Shown here piece after piece: positions 25,458-33,947 of a stretch of DNA of 50,062 nt. This stretch comes from Candidatus Pacearchaeota archaeon (GTDB lineage: Archaea; Nanobdellota; Nanobdellia; Pacearchaeales; GW2011-AR1): the NCBI GenBank assembly GCA_017609755.1, contig JAFCDI010000002.1, forward strand, positions 1 through 50,062, in the 5' to 3' direction. Position numbers and translations under genes: made by a program. Within the stretch, counting starts at the first letter, position 1; each line of letters starts with the position of its first letter. A model generated the notes under the pieces. It saw only the letters and a program-made list of their open reading frames with translations, was not told where the DNA came from and did no database searches.

Positions 25458-26165
25458 ATGGAACTTGAAGTTGGAGATGTTGTTTTATGTACAGTCGATA
25501 GAATAATTGGAACAGTTGTATTTGTAAAAATAGAAAGAAATGGTGAAGGAAGTATTGTAACAAGTGAAATTGCTCCTGGAAGAATAAGAAATTTAAGAGA
25601 ATATGTAGTTCCAAAAAAGAGAATTGTCTGTAAAATTCTAAGAATTTCTGAAAATGGAAATATTAATCTTTCTCTAAGAAGAGTTACTCAAAAAGAAAAA
25701 AAAGAAGTTTTAGAAAAATACAAACAAGAAAAAAGCTATAAAAGTATTTTAAAAAGTGTGTTAGAAGAAAATTCAAAAGAAGTAATAAATAAAATAGAAA
25801 AAGAACAGAATTTATTTGATTTTCTTCAAGAAGCAAAAGAGAATTCAAAAAAATTAGAAAAATTTGTGGATAAAGAAAAAGTAAAAAAAATATTAGATAT
25901 AATAAAAGAACAAAAAAAGAAAATAGCAATAATAAAAAGAGAAATTGAATTAAAAACCTCAAAACCAAACGGATTAATTTTAATAAAAGAGCTTTTAGAA
26001 GATATAAAGGAAGCTGAGATAAAATATCTCTCTGCTGGAAAATATTCTATAAAAGTTGAATCAGAAGAAATAAAAAAAGCAGACAATCAATTAAAAGAAA
26101 TTCTAAAAAATATAGAAGAAAAAGCAAAAAAATTAGGATTTGAATTCTCTATAAAAGAAAAATAA
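25458..26165 (+). CDS. eif2a: Translation initiation factor aIF2 alpha subunit
   Basis: 235 residues. N-terminal S1 domain (about 1-80) 'GDVVLCTVDRIIGTVVFVKI', 'EGSIVTSEIAPGRIRNLREY' and 'NINLSLRRVTQKEKKEVLEK', a helical middle domain, and a C-terminal alpha-beta domain. It forms aIF2 with the beta and gamma subunits and binds initiator tRNA. Nop10 follows 8 bases downstream, the usual archaeal gene order. Confidence 0.94.
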   Translation: MELEVGDVVLCTVDRIIGTVVFVKIERNGEGSIVTSEIAPGRIRNLREYVVPKKRIVCKILRISENGNINLSLRRVTQKEKKEVLEKYKQEKSYKSILKSVLEENSKEVINKIEKEQNLFDFLQEAKENSKKLEKFVDKEKVKKILDIIKEQKKKIAIIKREIELKTSKPNGLILIKELLEDIKEAEIKYLSAGKYSIKVESEEIKKADNQLKEILKNIEEKAKKLGFEFSIKEK

Positions 26166-26173
26166 TTTTTAAA

Positions 26174-26284
26174 ATGAAATTAAAAAAATGCAAAAATTGC
26201 AAAAAATATACTCTAGAAAAAAATTGTCCAAAATGTAATAAAAAAACAGATAATGCTCATTATAAATTTATTAAATCAAAGTAG
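26174..26284 (+). CDS. nop10: H/ACA RNP protein Nop10, very short form
   Basis: A 36-residue ORF directly after the aIF2-alpha gene, its usual neighbour. 'MKLKKCKNCKKYTLEKNCPK' keeps the four-Cys zinc ribbon (C6, C9, then CPKC) and the family's 'YTL'. 'NAHYKFIKSK' stands in place of the conserved 'AHPPRFSPEDPYGKYR' region, so the C-terminal linker and helix that contact Cbf5 are missing. Normal archaeal Nop10 has about 50-60 residues. The last 14 bases overlap the 3' end of the convergent EndoQ gene. Confidence 0.85.
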   Translation: MKLKKCKNCKKYTLEKNCPKCNKKTDNAHYKFIKSK

Positions 26285-27497
26285 ATTGTTTCTCGTCAAT
26301 TAAAGCAATTCCATACTCTCCATCATATCCTGGTTTAACTCTTATTTTATTTTTTCTATTTTTTAAAATTAAATCAATTAATTTTAAATCCACTTTTTCG
26401 GAAACCATTTTCTCTTTACTAATATCCAAAAGTATATTAAATTCATTTTCAAATTTTTTAATTAAATCATTATATATATTCCAAACTTTCACACTTTGCA
26501 TAGAAACTCCCGTTTTAAGAGAAATTAATTCATGTAAGGGTAAAAGAGTATAAAAGAGCTTTCCATTAGGCAATTGAAATCCTTCTTGGAATTTTGCTAG
26601 TTCGTGAACTCTATAATCTACTCCTCGAGTTAATTTTTGATAACAAATAGGACAAATTCCATTTAATTCTTTTGTTTTTTTAGGACTACAAGAAAAATTA
26701 CAATTTCTATGTCCATCATAATGATACTTTCCATAAGCAGGATTAGTTTCAATTGTTCCAATAAAAGAATTTTCTCTAATTTGTTTTATTAGTTCTAAAT
26801 AAGAATCTGTTTTCTTAAAAATAGTTGCCTCTCTTCCTAATCTAAATGGCCAAAAACTATGTGCATCTGAAAAACTAACAATTGCTTTATTCTGTAATTC
26901 TGTAATTCTCCAATTCATTGGAGGATCACTACTTATTCCTGTTTCAATTGCATATATTTCTTTAAATTGAGAACCAAAAGCTTCTTTTAAAGAATCAAAA
27001 CCAGATTTACTTCCAAAAACTCCAAAATAAGGAGTCCAAATATGTGCAGGAATTATTTCAATATCCTTAGATATACTCTTCATATCTTTTGTAAAATTCT
27101 CACAAGAAATTCCAAAAATTGGTCTGCCATCATAATCTCTTCTAAATCCTTTTTCATCTAAATATTCATGAATTTTTTTTGCTATTTCTAAACTAGGAAT
27201 CAATAAATTTAAATGAACTTTTCTTCCTTTTTCATTTGCAGTATAAATTAAAGAAATTTCTCCTGTAATTATAAATGGAAAATCTTGATAATAGTAAATT
27301 CCTTTTCCATTATCTCTCAATTGTTCAATTTCTTTAAACCAAAAAGGATGAGTAAAATCTCCTGTTCCAAGAAAATGTAATCCTTTAATTTTTGCCCATT
27401 TAACTAAATTTTCAAAGGTAATCGAAGTACTACACGCTCTTGAGAATCTAGAATGAATATGTAAATCTCCTATCATCCAATTTTCTTCCATTTTCAA
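26271..27497 (-). CDS. Endonuclease Q (PHP-domain DNA repair nuclease)
   Basis: 408 residues. PHP metal motifs 'GDLHIHSRFSRACSTS' (H13, H15), 'GTGDFTHPFWFKEI', 'IIPAHIWTPYFGVFGS', 'YAIETGISSDP' and 'SFSDAHSFWPFRLGREATIF' are followed by a Cys4-type zinc site 'CSPKKTKELNGICPICYQKL' and 'RGVDYRVHELA', the mark of EndoQ. The family cuts 5' of deaminated bases (uracil, hypoxanthine) and abasic sites in DNA. ATG codons at residues 1 and 3 are both possible starts. It reads divergently from ndk. Confidence 0.9.
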   Translation of the reverse strand: MKMEENWMIGDLHIHSRFSRACSTSITFENLVKWAKIKGLHFLGTGDFTHPFWFKEIEQLRDNGKGIYYYQDFPFIITGEISLIYTANEKGRKVHLNLLIPSLEIAKKIHEYLDEKGFRRDYDGRPIFGISCENFTKDMKSISKDIEIIPAHIWTPYFGVFGSKSGFDSLKEAFGSQFKEIYAIETGISSDPPMNWRITELQNKAIVSFSDAHSFWPFRLGREATIFKKTDSYLELIKQIRENSFIGTIETNPAYGKYHYDGHRNCNFSCSPKKTKELNGICPICYQKLTRGVDYRVHELAKFQEGFQLPNGKLFYTLLPLHELISLKTGVSMQSVKVWNIYNDLIKKFENEFNILLDISKEKMVSEKVDLKLIDLILKNRKNKIRVKPGYDGEYGIALIDEKQSTLI

Positions 27498-27512
27498 ACA
27501 AAAGCAAGTAAG

Positions 27513-27521
27513 TTTTTAAAG
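27513..27521 (+). promoter_or_regulatory. TATA-like box of ndk
   Basis: TTTTTAAAG lies 21-29 nt before the ATG at 27542. Confidence 0.45.
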
Positions 27522-27541
27522 TTAATATCAATAAAAATATC

Positions 27542-27985
27542 ATGGAAAGAACATTAGTACTAATTAAACCAGATGCAATGATAAAAAGACTCGCAGGAAA
27601 CATAATTTCTGATTTGTCTTTTTTAAATCTAAAAATGATTGGATTAAAATTAGTTAATGTTCAAAGAGAATTAGCAGAACAGCATTATTCTGAACATAGG
27701 AACAAACCTTTTTTTGAAGAATTAATTAAGCATATAACAGGAGAGCTTCATGGAAATGAAAATGTTATTGCTATTGTATATGAAGGAGAAAATGCGATTT
27801 CAAAAATAAGAAATTTTATTGGAAAAACAAATCCAGATGATTGCGAGCCTTATCATTTAAGAGGAAAATATGGAAAAATTCATACAAAAACAAACTGCCA
27901 TGAAACAGTAGTTCATGCATCTGATACTAAAAAATCAGCAGAAAAAGAGATTTCTCTTTGGTTTGAAGAAAGTGAATTAGTTTGA
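27542..27985 (+). CDS. ndk: Nucleoside diphosphate kinase
   Basis: 147 residues. 'MERTLVLIKPDAMIKRLAGN' start, 'HYSEHRNKPFFEELIKHI', the active-site region 'NCHETVVHASDTKKSAEKEI' with phospho-accepting His125, and the C-terminal 'SLWFEESELV'. It exchanges gamma phosphates between nucleotides. The usual 'IRGDF' Arg is replaced within 'YHLRGKYGKIHTKTN', a variation that leaves the His intact. Its TGA end overlaps the next gene on the minus strand by 9 nt. Confidence 0.93.
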   Translation: MERTLVLIKPDAMIKRLAGNIISDLSFLNLKMIGLKLVNVQRELAEQHYSEHRNKPFFEELIKHITGELHGNENVIAIVYEGENAISKIRNFIGKTNPDDCEPYHLRGKYGKIHTKTNCHETVVHASDTKKSAEKEISLWFEESELV

Positions 27986-28249
27986 CTCTGTAAAAGGAAA
28001 GAATTTACCTTTGTACATCTCTTCAAATTCTTTCATTTGGTTTCTCAATACAAGAGGATTATTCTCAAAACTTTTAAAAGAATCAATTTCTGAAATAAAA
28101 AATCCTTCAAGAGAACCAATTGTTCTATTTTCATTATCCAAGAATTTATATATCATAATATCGTATTCAGAATTTATAAAAGAGGATTTGTTTTTAGAAG
28201 TGTCATAATATTTCCCATATAAGTAAATGTGTTTACCCTGTATTTTCAT
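27977..28249 (-). CDS. Hypothetical protein downstream of radA
   Basis: 90 residues, soluble, aromatic-rich ('KIQGKHIYLYGKYYDTSKNK', 'YDIMIYKFLDNENRTIGSLE'), no family recognised. The start codon directly follows the radA stop, so it is probably on the radA mRNA. It overlaps the 3' end of ndk by 9 nt. Confidence 0.55.
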   Translation of the reverse strand: MKIQGKHIYLYGKYYDTSKNKSSFINSEYDIMIYKFLDNENRTIGSLEGFFISEIDSFKSFENNPLVLRNQMKEFEEMYKGKFFPFTESN

Positions 28250-29236
28250 TTAAGCCTCATCTACTATTCCACTATTATTTACAAAGAAAACACACTCATT
28301 ATCTGGTAAATTAGGACTATCAATTAATTTAGCTACTCTACTTCCTTGTTTTCCTCTTCTTAAATACATTCTATATGTTGAAGCATGTCCTACAATATTT
28401 CCTCCAATTGCTGTTGTTGGATCTCCAAATAATTGAGCTGGATTTGCCATAACTTGATTAGTAACATAAACAGAAAGATTATGAGTTTCTGCAAGCTTCA
28501 TTAAATCATGCATATATCTATTTAATTTCTGTTGCCTATCTGCTAATTGTCCTCTTCCTGCAAATTCAGATCTAAAATGAGCAGTTAAAGAATCTACAAT
28601 CAATAATTTAATAGGTTCTCCTGATTTTATCATTTCAGTTATTTTTTCTAATAAAAGAATTTGATGGTCTGAATTAAAAGCACGAGCAACAAAAATATTC
28701 TTTAAAACTTTTTCGGGATTTGCTCCTAGACCTTCTGCAATTTGTTTTATTCTTGCAGGTCTAAAAGTACCTTCTGTATCAATAAACACGCATTTGCCAT
28801 TTGAACCTCCTTTATCAGCTGGCAATTGTACATTTACAGCCAAAGTTAATCCCAATTGTGTTTTTCCAGAACCATAAGCTCCAAAAGCTTCTGTTATTGC
28901 TCTGCTCTCAACCCCTTTTCCACCCAAAAGTTCATCTAATTGTTTGCTTCCTGTAGTAATATAAGATATATTTTCTCTTCTTTTTTCAAACTCAGTTCCT
29001 TCTATAAAGCCCAAATCTAGCATTCCTCGAGCTGCCTGAATAGCTTTTCTTGCAACAGCAGAACTAATTCCCGCAGCATCACTAAGTGCAGCAGGACTCA
29101 TAACAGCCAAAGACATCATATCAAAAATTCCTGCAGATTCTAATTTTGCAGAAACAGCAGGTCCAATTCCAGGTAAATCTGTTAATTGAGGTTCTTCAGA
29201 AGTTTCTTTTTCTTCTTCTTTTTTCTTTGAAACCAT
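28250..29236 (-). CDS. radA: DNA repair and recombination protein RadA
   Basis: 328 residues. An N-terminal helix-hairpin-helix domain ('LTDLPGIGPAVSAKLESAGI') precedes the RecA-fold core with Walker A 'AFGAYGSGKTQLGLTL' (118-130), Walker B 'IKLLIVDSLTAHFRSEFAGR', 'TNQVMANPAQLFGDPTTAIG' and 'GGNIVGHASTYRMYLRRGKQ'. It is the archaeal strand-exchange recombinase. A lysine/glutamate-rich start precedes the HhH domain. Confidence 0.97.
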   Translation of the reverse strand: MVSKKKEEEKETSEEPQLTDLPGIGPAVSAKLESAGIFDMMSLAVMSPAALSDAAGISSAVARKAIQAARGMLDLGFIEGTEFEKRRENISYITTGSKQLDELLGGKGVESRAITEAFGAYGSGKTQLGLTLAVNVQLPADKGGSNGKCVFIDTEGTFRPARIKQIAEGLGANPEKVLKNIFVARAFNSDHQILLLEKITEMIKSGEPIKLLIVDSLTAHFRSEFAGRGQLADRQQKLNRYMHDLMKLAETHNLSVYVTNQVMANPAQLFGDPTTAIGGNIVGHASTYRMYLRRGKQGSRVAKLIDSPNLPDNECVFFVNNSGIVDEA

Positions 29237-29276
29237 AAAAATTCAAACTTCTAATTCTTTATAAAGATTATTTAGA

Positions 29277-29738
29277 TTACAAATATATATTGAAAAACTT
29301 GACAAAAATCAAATACAAATTTCCAATTAAAAAAAGCACAAAAATAACTGTTTCTATTCTGCCTCCTGTTTTAATTATTCCTCTTAATCTCAATTTAAAA
29401 GGATAAAAAGGCTGAATTCCTCTAATTGTTAAACTATCTGCAAGAAGATGAAGTCCAAATCCTAATAAAAAAGGAATTATTAAATTAGGCAAAAATAAAG
29501 AAAACAATAGAATAATCAATCCCAAAAAAACAAAACTATGAAAAAAACCTCTATGAGAAACAAAAAATTGAAGAGGTCTCAAAACCTTTTTTTTTCCTAA
29601 TTTAGAAAATTTAGTATCAATATCTGGAATCAAAGTTGCAATTAAAGCAACACTTAAAAAAATAAATTTATTTTCTGCAAGTTCAAAAAAAAGAAATACA
29701 AAAAAAAGAGTTATTAATAAATGAGTACGAATTAACAT
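29277..29738 (-). CDS. YdjM/DUF457-type membrane-bound metal-dependent hydrolase
   Basis: 153 residues with four hydrophobic spans. The polar motifs of the family are present: 'THLLITLFF' at the start, 'ATLIPDIDTKFSKLGKK', 'SHRGFFHSFVFLGL' and 'GLHLLADSLTIRGIQPFYPF'. These His and Asp residues are thought to bind metal; the substrate is unknown. It sits between radA and rpa on the same strand with short gaps. Confidence 0.85.
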   Translation of the reverse strand: MLIRTHLLITLFFVFLFFELAENKFIFLSVALIATLIPDIDTKFSKLGKKKVLRPLQFFVSHRGFFHSFVFLGLIILLFSLFLPNLIIPFLLGFGLHLLADSLTIRGIQPFYPFKLRLRGIIKTGGRIETVIFVLFLIGNLYLIFVKFFNIYL

Positions 29739-29768
29739 TATAATTATAAAAAAAAGACCTATAAATAA

Positions 29769-30719
29769 TTAATTTTCTTCTTCTAATTTAGCTAGTAACT
29801 TATCAGGTTCTATTTCTTTAACATTTCCAACAATAAATTCAGGATTATTAAAGAAATTATTCATTCTAACTTCTCCAGAAAAAGTAAATTCACTTCCTAA
29901 AAGATTTTCTCTTTGAATTATTAAATTTTCAGAATCTTCTAAATCTCCCATATTTAATCCAGAAATAGCTTCTTGAAACAAAACAGAACGTATTGTTTCT
30001 GTTCCATCATCTAAAACAAGATTAATTAATGCTTTTTTTTCAGGATTTATTTTTCCATGCTCTGCGCAAGAAAAACCCTCTGCTTCTTGAGTTGCTTTTT
30101 TCTTGCATTCAGGACAAACATGAAAAAATTTAGGCTCAAAAGCCTGAACAACAAAAGCTCGAGTACTTACACTATCAGATAATTTAAAGTCAGCAATATT
30201 TTTCTCTTTTACAATTTTTTCAGTTACTACTTTTTCTATTTTTTCTTTACTTGGCTTTAACTCTGAAAAACTTCCTAAATGGATTTCATTTGCTCTCATA
30301 CTTCCATTTCCAATCTCAATAACACTATCCTCTTTTATTTCTCCTTTTTCAACTAGAGAAATATGGTTTGTATCCCATAAAACAACTTTTATATTTGAAG
30401 TATCATCTGCAACAATAAGATTAACTACTTTTCCCTCGTCTCCTTTTTTTGTTGTAAAAGTACGAACTGGAGAAAGACTAATAATTTTTCCAATTATATT
30501 TACTTTTCTCATTCCAGGAAGCAACTCATCAATTTTTAATTTTTCATTATCAAAAGAAATTCCTAATTCGGCTGCAATAACTTGTGCTGCTCCTTCTTTA
30601 CTAATTAATCCTGCAAGTTTTGCTCTTTTTGCTTCAACTCTTCTTTCTATTTCCTCTTTTTCTAGTCCAGAAGATTTAGAAATTTTTTCTACAATCTTAT
30701 CATAATTTTCATCACCCAT
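29769..30719 (-). CDS. rpa: Replication protein A (single-stranded DNA-binding protein)
   Basis: 316 residues. A helical N-terminal segment (1-50) precedes an OB fold (about 60-150: 'MRKVNIIGKIISLSPVRTFT', 'EGKVVNLIVADDTSNIKVVL'). A second domain has a zinc finger 'HVCPECKKKATQEAEGFSCA' and 'LINLVLDDGTETIRSVLFQE'. This is the euryarchaeal-type RPA with C-terminal zinc finger. It precedes the DUF457 and radA genes on the same strand. Confidence 0.9.
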   Translation of the reverse strand: MGDENYDKIVEKISKSSGLEKEEIERRVEAKRAKLAGLISKEGAAQVIAAELGISFDNEKLKIDELLPGMRKVNIIGKIISLSPVRTFTTKKGDEGKVVNLIVADDTSNIKVVLWDTNHISLVEKGEIKEDSVIEIGNGSMRANEIHLGSFSELKPSKEKIEKVVTEKIVKEKNIADFKLSDSVSTRAFVVQAFEPKFFHVCPECKKKATQEAEGFSCAEHGKINPEKKALINLVLDDGTETIRSVLFQEAISGLNMGDLEDSENLIIQRENLLGSEFTFSGEVRMNNFFNNPEFIVGNVKEIEPDKLLAKLEEEN

Positions 30720-30831
30720 TTGAAAAAAAAATAAACATTATTTATAAGTATTATGCTGTTAGAAGGTTATTATTTAAAAATTTCTGTCAAATTAAAGCAA
30801 ATTATCTAAAATAACAAAAAGAAAAGTTAAT

Positions 30832-30841
30832 CTTTATAAAC
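30832..30841 (+). promoter_or_regulatory. TATA-like box of the aEF1-beta gene
   Basis: CTTTATAAAC lies 21-30 nt before the ATG at 30862. Confidence 0.5.
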
Positions 30842-30861
30842 TCTCTTCATTAAAATAAAAT

Positions 30862-31134
30862 ATGGGAATCGCACTAATAAAAATAAAATTAATGCCAACT
30901 TCTCCAGAAGTAAATTTAGAAGAAATTAAAGAAAAAGCAAAAGAAATTATAGAAAAGAGTAAAGGTGAAAGATGTGCTTTTGAAGAAGAACCTATTGCTT
31001 TTGGATTAAAGGCAGTAATAGTTTCTTTTGATATAGACGAAAGTCAAGAAATAGAAACTCTTGAAAAGGAATTAAGAGAAATAGAAAATATTAATTCTGC
31101 TCAAGTCATTGACATGAGGCGAGCATTTGGTTAA
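30862..31134 (+). CDS. ef1b: Translation elongation factor 1-beta (aEF1B)
   Basis: 90 residues, the size of the single-domain archaeal exchange factor. 'ALIKIKLMPTSPEVNLEEIK' start, 'EEEPIAFGLKAVIVSFDIDE' with the helix-strand core, and 'NSAQVIDMRRAFG' close to the C-terminal tip. It recharges aEF1A with GTP. Confidence 0.94.
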   Translation: MGIALIKIKLMPTSPEVNLEEIKEKAKEIIEKSKGERCAFEEEPIAFGLKAVIVSFDIDESQEIETLEKELREIENINSAQVIDMRRAFG

Positions 31135-31195
31135 AAGACAAAATGAAATATAAATCTCTGTTTAGTCAGATGCGAGGAGAGGTCTTTGGCTAAAA

Positions 31196-31852
31196 ATGTT
31201 CTCAAAAGAACAAATTGAAAATATAAGAAATCAATTAATAAAGCAAATTCAAACAACTTTTCCAGAAGATAAGAAAAAAGAAGCAATAGAAAAAGTAAAA
31301 TTAATGAATGAAAAGCAATTAGAAAATTTTCTAGTTCAAAACAATTTAATAAGAGAAAAAGAGTTTTCAGAAATTCCTTTAGAAAACTCTTCAGAAAACT
31401 CACAAAACATATTTAGAAAAATAATTAAAAAAGAAGTTCCTTTCTACAAAATAGAAGAAAACAAATATGCTCTAGCTATTTTAGAGATAAATCCCATTTC
31501 AAAAGGACACATTATTATAATTCCAAAAGAAGCAGTTAATTCTATAGAAAAAATTCCTCAATCAGTTTTTTCACTTGCTAAAAAAATATCTAAAAAAATT
31601 AAATCAAAATTAAAACCAAATGAAATTGGAATGGCTCCTTTAAAAATTGCAGGAGAATTTATAATAAATATTTTTCCAATATATGAAAATGAATCTATAA
31701 ATTCAGAGAGATATTCTGCAGATGAAAAAGAACTTAAAGAAATGCAAAAAAAATTAGAAAAAAAATCTAGAAAAAAAATATCAAAATCTAAAAAGAAAAA
31801 TAAAGAAGATAAAGAGTTTGAAAAGATTAGATTGCCAAAAAGAATTCCATAA
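31196..31852 (+). CDS. HIT-fold protein without the catalytic histidines
   Basis: 218 residues. After a helical N-terminal region (1-75) comes a HIT core, 'KEVPFYKIEENKYALAILEI' followed by 'NPISKGHIIIIPKEAV', as in HIT hydrolases. The H-x-H-x-H motif that should stand before 'IIPR' reads 'GEFIINIFPIYE', so all three histidines are replaced. A charged C-terminal tail (Lys/Glu, about 170-218) follows. Hydrolase or transferase activity is therefore unlikely; nucleotide binding or an RNA-linked role is possible. The 5' region has a TATA-like box (ATATAAATC near 31146) and a GC-richer leader. Confidence 0.75.
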   Translation: MFSKEQIENIRNQLIKQIQTTFPEDKKKEAIEKVKLMNEKQLENFLVQNNLIREKEFSEIPLENSSENSQNIFRKIIKKEVPFYKIEENKYALAILEINPISKGHIIIIPKEAVNSIEKIPQSVFSLAKKISKKIKSKLKPNEIGMAPLKIAGEFIINIFPIYENESINSERYSADEKELKEMQKKLEKKSRKKISKSKKKNKEDKEFEKIRLPKRIP

Positions 31853-31866
31853 TAAATCTATAAAAA

Positions 31867-32712
31867 TCACATAAAATTTATTTTATTCCAAATATTAGAT
31901 TTCCAAAAATAAAACAATAAAATAAAACTAATTAAAAAAACAGGAGTAAAAGGAATTCCCTTTCTAATTAAAACTTCGTCTTTTTTCTTCTTAATTAAGC
32001 TAATCTCATTCTTATTTAATCCTTCCCAGCTTGCTTTTATTGTTTTATTTCCTATTTTCACATTCTTATACAACCAATCTCCTTCTGTTAATTTATCTGC
32101 CTTAATTTTAACCACCATACAACTCTCATCAACTGCTTTTACATAAATATACAAATAAGGAAAAATAAAAATAAGAATTCCTAATAAAAAGAATAAATTA
32201 GAAAAAAAACCAAAAATAACAAAAATTATTGCAATAAAAATTCCTAAAAAAACAAATTTCTTATTTTTTCTAAACTGATTTATAAATTCTTTTTTAAATT
32301 TTCTAGAATGTTTTATGCTCAAATAAACTGTAAAAAGAATACTATAAAGCACTCCTACAAGCAAAAACAAAACAAAGAACAATAAAAATATTCTTAAATT
32401 AGTTTCAAAAATATTTGAGAAAGAAAGAACTGTTCCAAGAGCAACCATTAATTTAGCATCTCCTCCTGCAAACATCTTTCCATAATAAAGCACATTTCCT
32501 AAAATAAAAAATATTCCAAAACCAATTAAACCTTGATAAAAGAAACTAAATCCCTTCTCTAAAAACAAAGAGTAAAAAAATCTAAATCCTAAAGCAAAAA
32601 TGATTAATGAAAAATTCAACCAATTCGCGACTTCTCTTTTTTTAATATCTTGAATAGTTGCAAAAACAATCCAGATTAATGCCAATGCAAATAAAAAAAT
32701 TTCACCAAACAT
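31867..32712 (-). CDS. Prepilin/preflagellin peptidase, A24 family
   Basis: 281 residues with about six hydrophobic spans. The two catalytic aspartates are in 'IQDIKKREVANWLN' (Asp22) and 'MFAGGDAKLMVALGTVL' (Asp85, the GxGD motif). A soluble loop and a further C-terminal span follow. It should cut the prepilin-type signals of the proteins encoded just upstream (32866-36742) and perhaps that of the 608-residue protein at 11464. It is the last gene of the pilin gene row. Confidence 0.9.
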   Translation of the reverse strand: MFGEIFLFALALIWIVFATIQDIKKREVANWLNFSLIIFALGFRFFYSLFLEKGFSFFYQGLIGFGIFFILGNVLYYGKMFAGGDAKLMVALGTVLSFSNIFETNLRIFLLFFVLFLLVGVLYSILFTVYLSIKHSRKFKKEFINQFRKNKKFVFLGIFIAIIFVIFGFFSNLFFLLGILIFIFPYLYIYVKAVDESCMVVKIKADKLTEGDWLYKNVKIGNKTIKASWEGLNKNEISLIKKKKDEVLIRKGIPFTPVFLISFILLFYFWKSNIWNKINFM

Positions 32713-32741
32713 AAATTAAGATGGAAAAGAGAATTTATAAA

Positions 32742-32864
32742 TTATTTCTTAGAAATTTTTGTGCTTCTATATTTTCCTCCTTTTTTATAAGGATGTTTTT
32801 TCTTTTCTTTTTTCTTATTCTTTCTTTTATTTCTTTTTTCAGAAGAAGCATAATCTAAGTTCAT
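32742..32864 (-). CDS. Small lysine-rich protein
   Basis: 40 residues, about half Lys/Arg ('MNLDYASSEKRNKRKNKKKE', ending 'GGKYRSTKISKK'). The ATG follows the stop of the prepilin gene at 32866 after one base, and the peptidase gene comes next, so it is probably translated as part of this operon. It could bind nucleic acid or a negatively charged surface. No family recognised. Confidence 0.5.
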   Translation of the reverse strand: MNLDYASSEKRNKRKNKKKEKKKHPYKKGGKYRSTKISKK

Positions 32865-32865
32865 T

Positions 32866-33315
32866 TTATACAGAAGAACATTCAAAAGTTACAAGAGTGT
32901 CTTCAATTAAAGATTGTACAAAAACAGTTTCTGTTCCACTAACAGGACAAAAATTAGGAAGATTTTCTTCAACAGCTGCATTTACAAGAAGCACATTATC
33001 ACAAGAAATTGAAGGACAACTTCCTACTCCATAAACTGATTTCTCTTTTGCAAGATAATTGCAAGTAACTTCTTTTAATTTTACATCGTCTGCTTTTAAA
33101 TCTCTTCCAGACATACAATAATCATAAACAGAATTAGTTGAACATGCTGCTTCACAAACAGCAACAATAGTATCTACATTATTATTAGAAATCCAGGGAA
33201 CTATTTTATTCCAGCCCATAGTAAATCCTAAAATTAAAACAACTAAGACAACTATTCCTAAAATAATAAGAATAATTGCATTTGTACTCATTCCCTGACC
33301 TCTTTTGTTATTCAT
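32866..33315 (-). CDS. Prepilin-like protein with conserved cysteines
   Basis: About 149 residues from 'MNNKRGQGMSTNAIILIILG'. 'NKRGQG' followed by a hydrophobic helix is a class III/prepilin-type signal. The extracellular part has eight cysteines ('VAVCEAACSTNSVYDYCMSG', 'GSCPSISCDNVLL'), suggesting disulphide links. Two more residues (MI) upstream are possible but unneeded. It is the pilin-like gene closest to the peptidase and a good candidate for a major subunit; that is inference. Confidence 0.75.
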   Translation of the reverse strand: MNNKRGQGMSTNAIILIILGIVVLVVLILGFTMGWNKIVPWISNNNVDTIVAVCEAACSTNSVYDYCMSGRDLKADDVKLKEVTCNYLAKEKSVYGVGSCPSISCDNVLLVNAAVEENLPNFCPVSGTETVFVQSLIEDTLVTFECSSV

Positions 33316-33403
33316 AATCATTTTTGAACAATAGGAAATTTTTACTTTCCTTGCGACTATATTTAATTTAAGTTTATTTTATTTATAAAGTTTTGTTTTT
33401 ATT

Positions 33404-33694
33404 TCAGGGATTATAAACTACTGAAAAAATAATTTTCCGTTTAAAAAATCCATTTTTAAAATTAAAGGTTCTTATTGACTGAGTTTTTCTAAGGCCTTCT
33501 ACAGCAAGTTCATTATAAGAATTATATTCTATCTGAGCATTTAATTCTTCAAGTAGAGCAACTCCAGAAAAATTATTTGACATCTTTAAATTAGCAAAAT
33601 AAAAACTAAGTAAAGCTAAACTGCAAACAGCTAAAATTCCCAAAACCAACAAAATTATTGGCAAATTTCCTCTTTTGTTACTAGCTAACTTCAT
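33404..33694 (-). CDS. Minor prepilin-like protein
   Basis: About 96 residues beginning 'MKLASNKRGNLPIILLVLGI', with a prepilin-type signal and one hydrophobic helix, then a short polar domain. An upstream ATG (33718) would add eight residues inside the preceding gene. With the chosen start it overlaps that gene by 14 nt. No specific family. Confidence 0.65.
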   Translation of the reverse strand: MKLASNKRGNLPIILLVLGILAVCSLALLSFYFANLKMSNNFSGVALLEELNAQIEYNSYNELAVEGLRKTQSIRTFNFKNGFFKRKIIFSVVYNP

Positions 33695-33947
33695 TATTTT
33701 TCTCCTTCCAATTTTCAATTATTTGTTTATCTTCATTTGAAGCGGATTCATAAGCAATTAAATTTTTTATTTCTAATAAATCAGTTCCTTTTCCAGAATC
33801 TAATTTTAAATTTTTTATTTGAACAATTTTTGTTTTTTGTGCTAAAATTGTAGAAGCATAAAGAAATATAATCAAAATTGAAATTATAATCAATGTGGCA
33901 ACTATCCAAGTCATAATTTCTGAAATTTGTGCTCTTTTATTTAACAT
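33681..33947 (-). CDS. Minor prepilin-like protein
   Basis: 88 residues from 'MLNKRAQISEIMTWIVATLI'. Basic-residue signal, Glu in the hydrophobic segment near the place of the pilin Glu5 (by analogy), and a helical tail. The longer frame from 33968 adds 'MLEKQKK' inside the upstream gene. Overlaps both neighbours slightly, which fits a compact operon. Confidence 0.65.
   Translation of the reverse strand: MLNKRAQISEIMTWIVATLIIISILIIFLYASTILAQKTKIVQIKNLKLDSGKGTDLLEIKNLIAYESASNEDKQIIENWKEKNNEVS

Noticed and set aside
32713-32741. Further gene between the peptidase and the lysine-rich peptide
   Set aside because: Only about 30 bases with no open frame; probably the short leader of the peptidase gene.
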